The translations under genes were made by a program, and so were the position numbers. DNA of 64,000 nt. Origin: Poriferisodalis sp965205175 (GTDB taxonomy: Bacteria; Actinomycetota; Acidimicrobiia; Acidimicrobiales; Poriferisodalaceae). Below the pieces are notes generated by a model. The model did no database searches. It was given only the letters and a program-made list of their open reading frames with translations, and was not told the DNA's origin. The stretch is from NCBI RefSeq assembly GCF_965205175.1, contig NZ_OZ242038.1:2108001-2172000 (forward strand), read 5' to 3'. The first letter of the stretch is position 1. Every line of letters begins with the position of its first letter. This document shows positions 51,004 through 58,632 of this stretch, piece by piece.

Positions 51004-51857
51004 AACGAATCACCGCCACGGACCTGCCGGCGGTGCTGTGGGTGGCGGCATTGATGCTTGCGATGACCGCTTGTGCACCGGATCCGGACGATGCGGGACG
51101 GGCAGAGGAAGTGCCGCAGACGCCCGTGACGTTCATCGAGCACGCTGACGGCTTGCTCTGGCTCGGTGCGCCGCCGGCCGCACACCAGCTCGGCGCGGCT
51201 CGGCTGAGCGTCGCCGCTCGCGGGATCGCCAGAGTGCGGGCGACGGGTTGCGGCGCGGCCGCGCATGGCACGGCATTCGCCGTCGCGCCGAGACTGCTCG
51301 TCGGCGCTGCACACGTCATCACCGGCGCATCGAAGATCGAGATCCACGTCGCTCGCGACGACACTGCCGAGCCGCTGCGCTTTGCGGCGGAGGTGGTCGG
51401 ATTCTCGCCGGGCAGCGATCTCGCCCTGCTTCGAACCGATGCCGAAGTGCCGCCGATGGGTCTGGATCGTGCGCGGCTGGGTGCAGTCGCAGCGGTTCTG
51501 GGCTACCCCACCGGCTCAGCGCTCCAAGCGTCGCCTGCTCGTGTCGAGCACCTCGTGTGGGCGAGCGGGCTGTGGGGAGACGGTGTACGCCGCAAGGTCT
51601 ACATCTTGGCTGCCGATGTGCGTGCAGGCCAGTCAGGCGCGCCGCTGGTGGATCGGCACGGACGCGTGGCAGGCGTGGCCTTCGCCGCCGCGAGCGGACG
51701 CGCCGAGATCGCATTCGCGCTGAGTCGCGACGAGCTGCTGAGCTTCCTCGTCTCGGCGGGGATCGACGCCCGGATCGACCATCGGGGTCGCACCGTGGTC
51801 AGGGCGAGTGCCGAACGACTCCGCCCAGTGGCCAACGGTGCGTGCGAATTTCGCTGA
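51000..51857 (+). CDS. Secreted trypsin-like serine protease, probable lipoprotein
   Basis: 285 residues. A signal peptide ends in the lipobox LAMTAC (Cys25). The trypsin-fold triad is visible as H105 (GAAHVIT), D140 (SDLALLR) and S212 (AGQSGAPLV); VLGYPTGS and the GQSGAP motif resemble MarP-type periplasmic proteases. The N-terminal membrane domain of MarP is missing here, so it is a stand-alone domain. GTG start overlaps trmI by 4 bp. Targets unknown; stress response is likely by family. Confidence 0.85.
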   Translation: MKRITATDLPAVLWVAALMLAMTACAPDPDDAGRAEEVPQTPVTFIEHADGLLWLGAPPAAHQLGAARLSVAARGIARVRATGCGAAAHGTAFAVAPRLLVGAAHVITGASKIEIHVARDDTAEPLRFAAEVVGFSPGSDLALLRTDAEVPPMGLDRARLGAVAAVLGYPTGSALQASPARVEHLVWASGLWGDGVRRKVYILAADVRAGQSGAPLVDRHGRVAGVAFAAASGRAEIAFALSRDELLSFLVSAGIDARIDHRGRTVVRASAERLRPVANGACEFR

Positions 51858-51858
51858 C

Positions 51859-51942
51859 GGCTACGCCTCGATCGTTGCTTGTCGCTTCACCTCGGCTACG
51901 CCTCGATCGTTGCTTGTCGCTTCATCTCGGCTACGCCTCGAT
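51859..51942. repeat. 35-bp direct repeat, 2.4 copies, at the ferredoxin 3' end
   Basis: Two 35-bp units (51859-51893 and 51894-51928) differ at one base; a partial third copy (51929-51942) contains the stop and last codons of the ferredoxin gene on the minus strand. The array fills most of the space between the convergent stops of the protease and ferredoxin genes. It looks like a duplication of the 3' end of the ferredoxin gene, not a CRISPR (no spacers). Confidence 0.9.
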
Positions 51943-52164
51943 GAAGATGCACTCCCCGGGGCATTCTTCGGCGGATTCGATCACGGCGTCGAGTTGGGAG
52001 TCGGGAAACTCTGCGAGTCCCTCGACACCGCCCGGATCGGAGAAGACCTTGTCGCCTTCTTTCACGTACGCCAGACCGTCGTCGAGCAGTGTGAACACGT
52101 CAGGAGCAATCTCTTCGCAGAGCCCGTCACCGGTGCACAGGTCTTGATCTATCCAGACTTTCAT
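51931..52164 (-). CDS. Small ferredoxin (3Fe-4S / 4Fe-4S, cytochrome P450-partner type)
   Basis: 77 residues. KVWIDQDLCTGDGLCEEIAPDVF is the typical N-terminal cluster motif (C-x5-C), and EECPGECIFIE supplies the last Cys pair. With only four cysteines arranged C-x5-C and C-x3-C it fits the actinobacterial small ferredoxins that carry one Fe-S cluster. ATG 52164 has a weak RBS. It is divergent from arc; an electron donor for an oxygenase elsewhere is likely. Confidence 0.88.
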   Translation of the reverse strand: MKVWIDQDLCTGDGLCEEIAPDVFTLLDDGLAYVKEGDKVFSDPGGVEGLAEFPDSQLDAVIESAEECPGECIFIEA

Positions 52165-52395
52165 CTCGTAGCGACCCTTCCTGCACGACACTTGTTGCAC
52201 TTGCTGCGCGACCGCTTGCGCAACGGCCCCTCAGAACTGGGCCGACCATGGAATCTAGCGTGTCGGCGAGCGGCTCACACGGCACCATGGGGCATCATCA
52301 TGTGCTGCACCCTGCGCTGCATCGTGTCCGGCATCGTGTCGTGCATGTCAGCGCGTCGCGTCCTGCGGACAGCATCGGGGTAGTGTCAGCCGCGC
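52165..52395. promoter_or_regulatory. 231-bp divergent region between ferredoxin and arc, with direct repeats
   Basis: No coding signal. It must hold promoters for both genes. gcatcgtgtc occurs at 52319-52328 and again at 52331-52340, a 12-bp phase, with a diverged third copy (gtgcatgtc) after it, 56-80 bases before the arc start. The repeat could be an operator or a small slippage product. Confidence 0.4.
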
Positions 52396-54159
52396 ATGTG
52401 CCCAAGCGACGAGCAGATCCCGAGCAGCGACGCCACCGATGCGGGCGCGCTTCGCAGTCGCGTGCGCGCGCTCGAGGCAGAAGCAGCGCTCCTGCGGCGC
52501 AAGCTGGCCGACGAGCCAGCGCGTGTCAGCACGCTCGAAGAGCGCTTGCTCGAGGCCAAGAGCCAGCTGTCATCTGCGGTGTCGCAGAACGAGAAGCTGA
52601 CCTACACGCTGCGTGAAGCGCGAGAGCACATCGCTGCGCTGCGCGAAGAGGTGGACAAGCTGACCCAGCCGCCTTCGGCATATGGCACGTTCCTCTCCCG
52701 CAACGACGACGGCACCGCCGACGTGCATGCCGGCGGACGCAAGATGCGCGTCGCCCTGCATCCCGACTTGGCGGAGACCGAGTTCGTCGAGGGCAGCGAG
52801 GTGGCGTTGAACGAGTCCTACAACATCGTGCTGGCACGCGGACCCGAGACCGCCGGCGAAGTGGTGACGCTGAACGAGGTGCTGACCGACGGATGTCGCG
52901 CATTGGTCACCGGACGTGCCGACGAGGAGCGCATCGTCGAACTCGCCGGGGATCTGCGCAGCCAGCCGCTGCGATCGGGAGACCATCTGCTGCTCGACGT
53001 TCGCTCCAACGTCGTGCTCGAACGTCTGCCGCGGCCCGAAGTGGACGATCTGCTCCTCGAGGAAGTGCCCGACGTCACCTACGGGGACATCGGCGGACTG
53101 GACAACCAGATCGAGCTCATCACCGACGCAGTGGAACTGCCGTACCTGCATCAGGACCTGTTCCGCACCTATGACCTGCCGGCGCCGAAGGGCATCTTGC
53201 TCTACGGCCCGCCCGGCTGCGGCAAGACGCTGATTGCGAAGGCCGTGGCCAACTCGCTGGCAGCCAAAGTCGGCGAGTTCACCGAACAGCAGGGCGCGCG
53301 CAGCTTCTTCATCAACATCAAGGGCCCCGAGCTGCTCAACAAGTACGTGGGCGAGACCGAGCGTCAGATTCGGCGCATCTTCGAACGGGCGAGGGAGAAG
53401 GCGTCCGAAGGCTGGCCGGTGATCGTCTTCTTCGACGAGATGGAATCGCTGTTCCGCACCCGCGGCAGCGGCATCAGCTCCGACATGGAGTCCACGGTGG
53501 TCCCGCAGCTGCTCGCCGAGATCGACGGCGTCGAGGGCCTGCGCAACGTCATCGTGATCGGTGCCTCGAATCGGGAGGACCTCATCGACCCGGCAATCCT
53601 GCGGCCCGGACGCCTCGACGTGAAGATCAAGATCAACCGGCCTGACGAGCCAGCCGCGCTGTCGATCTTCAGCAGGTACCTCACACCGATGCTGCCGATC
53701 GATCCGACGGAAGTGACCGATCTCGGCGGCGGCGACCCGCACAAGGCTGTGCGCGTCATGCTCGAGCGCACCGTCGAGGAGATGTACCGACCCGACGACC
53801 TGAATCGATTCTTGGAGGTCACGTACCAGAACGGCGACAAGGAAGTCATGTACTTCAAGGATTTCGCTTCGGGAGCGATGATCGAGAACATCGTGCGCCG
53901 GGCGAAGAAGAACGCCATCAAGCGTTCGCTCTCAGCCGGCACCACCGGCATCCGACTCGACGACCTGCTGGGCGCCATCCGCCAAGAGTTCCGCGAGCAC
54001 GAAGATTTGCCCAACACCACGAACCCCGACGACTGGGCGAAGATCTCGGGCAAGAAGGGCGAGCGGATCGTGTTCATTCGCACGCTCGTCGATCCTGACG
54101 ACAGCGATGCACTCGGCGGACGGGCGATTGAACGAGTGCAGACCAGTCAGTACCTCTGA
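52396..54159 (+). CDS. arc: Proteasome-activating AAA ATPase ARC/Mpa
   Basis: 587-residue AAA+ unfoldase of the Pup-proteasome. N-terminal coiled coil (about 18-90) binds Pup; tandem OB folds (about 95-215) follow; Walker A GPPGCGKT (271-278), Walker B VIVFFDEMES, and SRH residues SNREDLIDPAILRPGRLD are intact. The C-terminus is SQYL, the gate-opening motif (QYL) that docks into the proteasome alpha ring. ATG 52396. It is the first gene of the proteasome locus. Confidence 0.96.
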   Translation: MCPSDEQIPSSDATDAGALRSRVRALEAEAALLRRKLADEPARVSTLEERLLEAKSQLSSAVSQNEKLTYTLREAREHIAALREEVDKLTQPPSAYGTFLSRNDDGTADVHAGGRKMRVALHPDLAETEFVEGSEVALNESYNIVLARGPETAGEVVTLNEVLTDGCRALVTGRADEERIVELAGDLRSQPLRSGDHLLLDVRSNVVLERLPRPEVDDLLLEEVPDVTYGDIGGLDNQIELITDAVELPYLHQDLFRTYDLPAPKGILLYGPPGCGKTLIAKAVANSLAAKVGEFTEQQGARSFFINIKGPELLNKYVGETERQIRRIFERAREKASEGWPVIVFFDEMESLFRTRGSGISSDMESTVVPQLLAEIDGVEGLRNVIVIGASNREDLIDPAILRPGRLDVKIKINRPDEPAALSIFSRYLTPMLPIDPTEVTDLGGGDPHKAVRVMLERTVEEMYRPDDLNRFLEVTYQNGDKEVMYFKDFASGAMIENIVRRAKKNAIKRSLSAGTTGIRLDDLLGAIRQEFREHEDLPNTTNPDDWAKISGKKGERIVFIRTLVDPDDSDALGGRAIERVQTSQYL

Positions 54160-54175
54160 GCGCCAGTGCCTCTCA

Positions 54176-54220
54176 GCGCCGGCTCGCCGGCGCGCTCCTG
54201 CCGCGACGATCTCACGCGGC
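54176..54220 (+). terminator. Two consecutive hairpins after arc
   Basis: GCGCCGG-CTCG-CCGGCGC (54176-54193) is a 7-bp stem with a CTCG tetraloop. A second stem GCCGCG/CGCGGC (54200-54205 with 54215-54220) with a 9-nt loop follows. They lie 17 bp after the arc stop and 65 bp before the dnaE2 promoter elements, so arc is likely terminated separately from the mutasome genes. No U-tract. Confidence 0.5.
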
Positions 54221-54284
54221 GCGCAGGCGGCAGTACCGACATGTTCGAGAGCCTGACAACGAGAACTCCTGACAGCTAGAACGG

Positions 54285-54313
54285 TTGTACTCAGAACTCT
54301 CGTTCGTTACTGT
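54285..54313 (+). promoter_or_regulatory. Promoter with embedded LexA-type SOS box upstream of dnaE2
   Basis: TTGTAC (54285-54290) and TACTGT (54308-54313) have 17-bp spacing as -35 and -10. Between them GAACTCTCGTTC (54294-54305) is a perfect GAAC-N4-GTTC palindrome, the core of the actinobacterial LexA operator. Transcription would start near GTG 54321, implying a leaderless mRNA. The LexA gene is not in the window. Confidence 0.75.
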
Positions 54314-54320
54314 TGCGTCC

Positions 54321-57300
54321 GTGGGTTTCACGAATCCGGGGATTCCTTGGAGCGAGCTGGAGCGGCGGCTGTCTGGCCGTGCGCGGTTGCCGGGCTGTGG
54401 TGAGCAGCAGGCCCCGGGCTGCCAGGCACCGGCACCGCAACCGTCGCGGCCGACGGGTCCGGCGGTGCCGTACGCGGAGCTGCACGTTCATTCGAATTTC
54501 AGCTTCCTGGACGGGGCTTCGAGTCCCGCAGAGCTGGTAGTCGAGGCCGCGCGGCTCGGACTGGACGCCTTGGCACTGACCGACCACCACGGGTTCTACG
54601 GGGTGGTGCGCTTCGCGCAGGCTGCCGCCGAGAACGGCTTGGCGACGGTGTTCGGCGCTGAGCTGACGCTCGACGCGTACAGCGCCGACAAGCCGGAGCG
54701 CACCGGGTGCGCCGATCCTGCGGGGTCCCATGTCGTCGTTCTGGCCCGCTCGCCAGCGGGGTACGCCTCGCTGAGCGAGCTGATCTCAGCGGCGCAGATG
54801 GCGGGCCGCAAGCATGCTTCACGTCTTGGCACCAGCGAATTCCTCGCCGCTGCAGCAACCCATCGCGACGAGTGGGCGATCCTCACCGGGCATCGCAAGG
54901 GCACTGTCTCCGCCGCGCTCGTCCGCGGCGGACGCGACGACGGCCCGCGTGCCGCATCTGCGGAGCTCAGCCGCCTCGTCGAAGCGGCCGGCCGTCACAA
55001 CGTCTTCGTGGAGTTATGGGATCACGGCGACCCGCTCGACAGCGACCGCAACGACGCGCTGGCCGCGCTGGCCGCGCGAGCCGGTGTCGAGTCGATCTGC
55101 ACCAACGGCGTCCACTACGCCGCCCCCGCCGGACGGCGGCTGGCTGCGGCTCTGGCAGCGGTGCGAGCCCGGCGCAGCCTGGCCGAGCTGGACGGCTGGC
55201 TGCCGCCGGCAGCGACAGCGCATCTGCGATCCGGCACCGAACAAGCCCGCCGGTTCGCCCGCTGGCCGAGTGTGGTGGACGCTGCTGCACAACTCGGTCG
55301 CGACTGCGCATTCGATCTGTCGCTGGTCGCGCCCGACCTGCCGCCGTTCCGATGTCCGGACGGTCACGACGAGATGTCCTACCTGCGACATCTCGCCACT
55401 CGTGGTGCGCTGGATCGATACGGCCCTCCCGACGCCGAGCGGGTGCAGGGTGCGTGGGCGCAGATCCGACACGAGCTGGACCTCATCGACCGGCTCGGCT
55501 TCGCCGGCTACTTCTTGTTGGTGTACGACATCGTGCGGTTCTGTCACGACAACGAGATCTATTGCCAAGGCCGCGGCTCGGCTGCGAACTCGGCGGTCTG
55601 CTACTCGCTCGGCATCACCAACGTCGACTCGGTTGCGCTGGGACTGCTGTTCGAGCGCTTCTTGTCGCCCGAGCGCGACGGGCCGCCGGACATCGACATC
55701 GACATCGAGAGCGGCCGCCGGGAGGAGGTCATCCAGTACGTGTACGAGCGTTACGGCCGGGCTCACACCGCGCTGGTGGCGAACGTCGTCACCTACCGGG
55801 TGCGCTCGTCGGTACGCGAGGCGGCACGAGCACTGGGGTGGGCGCCCCGTCAAGCCGATGCCTGGTCGAAGTCGCTGGACCGGCACGGCCCGTTGCCATG
55901 CTCGTCTGGCGGGCTTGGACACCGCAGTTCTGAGCGCATCAGTTCTGAGCGCAGCAGTTCTAGCACGGGTGGTTCTGGGCACGGCAGCTCCGGTGCTGCG
56001 ACGCATTCGGGCAGCCCCCCACGTGCGCGGGACTGGCGCGACGCGGGACCCGAGCCACCGGCCGATGGCCATGACACCGGCATTCCCGCTGATGTGGCAG
56101 AGCTGGCTGCCGCGCTCGAAGGGACGCCGCGCCACTTGAGCATCCATTCGGGCGGCATGGTCATCTGCGATCGGCCCGTGACACGTGTCTGTCCTGTCGA
56201 ATGGGCATCGATGGCGGATCGCTCGGTGCTGCAGTGGGACAAGGACGACTGCGCAGCAATCGGGCTGGTGAAATTCGACCTGCTGGGGCTGGGGATGCTG
56301 TCGGCCTTGCACCGTGCTGTCGACCTGATCGCCGACGGGCACGGCATCGCTGTCGACCTCGGCCGGCTCCCGCAGGAAGACGCGGTGTACGACATGCTCT
56401 GCCGGGCCGACAGCATCGGCGTGTTCCAAGTGGAGTCACGCGCCCAGATGGCCACGCTGCCGCGGCTGCGCCCTCGCTGTTTCTACGACTTGGTGGTGGA
56501 GGTTGCGCTCATCCGTCCCGGCCCCATCCAAGGCGGGTCGGTACACCCCTACATCCGGCGGCGCAACGGCGACGAGCCGGTCACGTACTTGCATCCGCTG
56601 CTCGAGAACGCGCTGGCCAAGACGCTGGGCGTCCCGTTGTTCCAGGAGCAGCTCATGCAGATGGCCATCGACGCGGCGGGTTTCACCGCGGCCGAGGCCG
56701 ACGAGCTGCGCCAGGCCATGGGGGCCAAGCGGTCCCGTGAGCGGATGGGCCGCCTGCGCGAGCGCCTGCTGCGCGGCATGGCCGAGCGGGGGCTGGTCGG
56801 CGAGGTGGCCGAGCAGGTCTGGGACAAGATGGTCGCCTTCGCCGACTACGGCTTCCCCGAGAGCCACTCGGTGTCGTTCGCCCACCTGGTGTATGCCTCG
56901 TCGTGGATCAAGCTGCACTACCCAGCGGCGTTCTGCGCCGCATTGCTGAACGCGCAGCCCATGGGGTTCTATGCCCCGCATTCGCTGTGCCAGGACGCTC
57001 GCCGTCATGGTGTGGTGGTGTACACGCCGTGCATCAATGCATCCGCTGAGGCCGCCACGCTGGCGCCGTGCGAGCACTCCGCCGGCGAGGTGGCGGTGAG
57101 GCTCGGGCTGTCGTCGGTGCGTGAGGTCAGCGACGACATGGCACGACGCATTGCCGAACAGGCCGCGGCCGAGGGCCCGTATCGCAGCATGGAGGATCTG
57201 CACCGCCGGACCGACGTGAGTCTGCCGGCGCTCGAGGCGCTGGCTGCTGCGGGAGCGTTCGACTGCTTCGGGCTGTCGCGACGCGAGGCGCTGTGGGCAG

Positions 57301-57788
57301 CAGCGGCCGTGCATCAAGCAGGCCCGGACCGGCTCTCGGGGATCGTGACCGGCGCGGTGTCGCCGCCGCTGCGGGACATGTCCGCCGTCGAGACCGCTGC
57401 CGCTGACCTGTGGGCCAGCGGGGTAGCCCCTCGCGGGCATCCGACGAAGTTCCTGCGAACCGAGCTGGCTGCTGCAGGGGTGCGCACTGCCGGCGAGCTA
57501 GGGGCCTGCCCGGTCGGGAAGGTCCGCGTTGCCGGCCTGGTGACGCACCGTCAGCGTCCGATGACCGCCGGCGGCACGACGTTCCTGAATCTCGAGGACG
57601 AGACGGGCCTGGTCAACGTGGTGGTGTCCCAAGGATGCTGGCAGCGGTACCGCTCGGTTGCGCGTGGTGAGCCTGCGCTGGTGGTGTCCGGCCGTCTCGA
57701 ACGCCATGAAGGTGTGGCGAACGTGATCGCTGAGCGGCTCGAAGCCCTCCATGTGCCGGCATCAGTGGCCAGCCGCGACTTTCGCTGA
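54321..57788 (+). CDS. dnaE2: Error-prone DNA polymerase III alpha subunit DnaE2/ImuC
   Basis: 1155 residues. PHP domain (YAELHVHSNFSFLDGASSP), polymerase core with CQGRGSAANSAVCY and the catalytic PDIDIDIE, and a C-terminal OB fold (VRVAGLVTHRQRPMTAGGTTFLNLEDETG), as in DnaE2. A Ser/Gly-rich low-complexity insert containing 15-bp repeats interrupts the polymerase domain near 55.9 kb, just before the conserved DVAELAAALEGTPRHLSIHSGG. GTG 54321 fits the family start (GFTNPGIPWSELERRLSG) and the promoter; a start at 54285 would overlap the -35 box. It does SOS-induced translesion synthesis with ImuA'/ImuB. Confidence 0.94.
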   Translation: MGFTNPGIPWSELERRLSGRARLPGCGEQQAPGCQAPAPQPSRPTGPAVPYAELHVHSNFSFLDGASSPAELVVEAARLGLDALALTDHHGFYGVVRFAQAAAENGLATVFGAELTLDAYSADKPERTGCADPAGSHVVVLARSPAGYASLSELISAAQMAGRKHASRLGTSEFLAAAATHRDEWAILTGHRKGTVSAALVRGGRDDGPRAASAELSRLVEAAGRHNVFVELWDHGDPLDSDRNDALAALAARAGVESICTNGVHYAAPAGRRLAAALAAVRARRSLAELDGWLPPAATAHLRSGTEQARRFARWPSVVDAAAQLGRDCAFDLSLVAPDLPPFRCPDGHDEMSYLRHLATRGALDRYGPPDAERVQGAWAQIRHELDLIDRLGFAGYFLLVYDIVRFCHDNEIYCQGRGSAANSAVCYSLGITNVDSVALGLLFERFLSPERDGPPDIDIDIESGRREEVIQYVYERYGRAHTALVANVVTYRVRSSVREAARALGWAPRQADAWSKSLDRHGPLPCSSGGLGHRSSERISSERSSSSTGGSGHGSSGAATHSGSPPRARDWRDAGPEPPADGHDTGIPADVAELAAALEGTPRHLSIHSGGMVICDRPVTRVCPVEWASMADRSVLQWDKDDCAAIGLVKFDLLGLGMLSALHRAVDLIADGHGIAVDLGRLPQEDAVYDMLCRADSIGVFQVESRAQMATLPRLRPRCFYDLVVEVALIRPGPIQGGSVHPYIRRRNGDEPVTYLHPLLENALAKTLGVPLFQEQLMQMAIDAAGFTAAEADELRQAMGAKRSRERMGRLRERLLRGMAERGLVGEVAEQVWDKMVAFADYGFPESHSVSFAHLVYASSWIKLHYPAAFCAALLNAQPMGFYAPHSLCQDARRHGVVVYTPCINASAEAATLAPCEHSAGEVAVRLGLSSVREVSDDMARRIAEQAAAEGPYRSMEDLHRRTDVSLPALEALAAAGAFDCFGLSRREALWAAAAVHQAGPDRLSGIVTGAVSPPLRDMSAVETAAADLWASGVAPRGHPTKFLRTELAAAGVRTAGELGACPVGKVRVAGLVTHRQRPMTAGGTTFLNLEDETGLVNVVVSQGCWQRYRSVARGEPALVVSGRLERHEGVANVIAERLEALHVPASVASRDFR
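55925..55961 (+). repeat. 15-bp tandem repeat inside dnaE2
   Basis: A 15-bp unit beginning cagttctgagcgca occurs at 55925-55939 and 55940-55954 with one base different, plus a partial third copy from 55955. It encodes part of a Ser-rich insert (SSERISSERSSSS) between two conserved parts of the polymerase domain. Confidence 0.85.
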
Positions 57789-57817
57789 GCACAACTGAGC
57801 ACATGAGCACCGTCGAG

Positions 57818-57829
57818 AAACGATTGTTT
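57818..57829 (+). promoter_or_regulatory. Degenerate LexA-like palindrome before imuA'
   Basis: AAAC-GATT-GTTT (57818-57829) has the same N4 spacing as the LexA core but with A replacing G in each half. It lies 15 bp before ATG 57845, with TCTAGTCTG between. It may be a second, weaker SOS operator for imuA'-imuB. Confidence 0.35.
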
Positions 57830-57844
57830 GTCTAGTCTGTGGTG

Positions 57845-58630
57845 ATGGCTGCAGAAGCGGTGCGCTTGAGCGACATGGCCGTGGGTCGCCGTGACCGGCT
57901 GTTGCCGGTCGCTGACGAGCTCGTCCCGCTGCTGACGCAGCCGGGACTCATCAGGGGGTCGGTGCTGGCAGCGCAGGGCCCGGGGGCGCTGACCTTGGCC
58001 ACCGCGTTGGTGGCAGAGGTCTCGCATGCCGGCGGCTGGGCGGCTGCGGTGGGACTCGGGCGCATGGGCATCTCAGCAGTGGCCGAGCGTGGCGTGTCGC
58101 TGAACCGGTGGGCGTTCGTGGACGAACCCGGCGATGCTGCGGCCGAGGTGTTGAATGCTTTGGTCGGCAACGTGGACGTGATCCTGCTGGCTGGTGGCAT
58201 CCGGCTGGCTGCTGTCCACAGTCGGCGTCTTCGAGCTCGCCTGCGGGAACGCGCAAGCGTGCTGATCGAGATCGCCGAGGAGCACGCCGGCGCTCGTGGG
58301 GCCGGCGCATTCAGTCCAGACGTCACCTTGACGGTGGAGCGTGCGTCATGGACCGGTCTCGGGCAGGGTCATGGCCGACTGACCGAACGGCGGGCCGAGG
58401 TGGTCGCCGCAGGCCGCGGCGCGGCATCGCTGCCGCGACGGGTCGTCTTGTGGCTGCCCGATGCCGCAGGGCGCGTCATGACCGTTCGCGAGGCGACCGC
58501 TCCGGCGGGCGCCGACCGGCCTGCCGGTCTCGTGGATGCCTCCCGCAGCGCTGCTCGCGGTGCCGTCACCGGCCTCGACACCCACACAGACGCTGATGCA
58601 GTCGTGTCCGCGCTGAGCCGAACGGGGTAG
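57845..58630 (+). CDS. imuA: ImuA'-like RecA-fold mutasome protein
   Basis: 261 residues. Its position between dnaE2 and imuB, and the layout (helical N-terminus with GLIRGSVLAAQGPGALTLATALVAE, a degenerate P-loop, then a RecA-like core with VDVILLAGG and VLIEIAEEH strands) identify it as the actinobacterial ImuA'. The P-loop lacks GKT (QGPGALTLA), so ATP binding is doubtful, as in the family. ATG 57845. It bridges ImuB and DnaE2 in the mutasome by known genetics of mycobacteria. Confidence 0.82.
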   Translation: MAAEAVRLSDMAVGRRDRLLPVADELVPLLTQPGLIRGSVLAAQGPGALTLATALVAEVSHAGGWAAAVGLGRMGISAVAERGVSLNRWAFVDEPGDAAAEVLNALVGNVDVILLAGGIRLAAVHSRRLRARLRERASVLIEIAEEHAGARGAGAFSPDVTLTVERASWTGLGQGHGRLTERRAEVVAAGRGAASLPRRVVLWLPDAAGRVMTVREATAPAGADRPAGLVDASRSAARGAVTGLDTHTDADAVVSALSRTG

Positions 58631-58632
58631 CC

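Noticed and set aside
51859..51942. CRISPR array
   Set aside because: Only two full units in direct contact, no spacers, no cas genes.
52237..52395. Short + strand ORF upstream of arc
   Set aside because: An open frame exists from 52248, but the composition is His/Arg-rich, it runs into arc out of frame, and there is no RBS.
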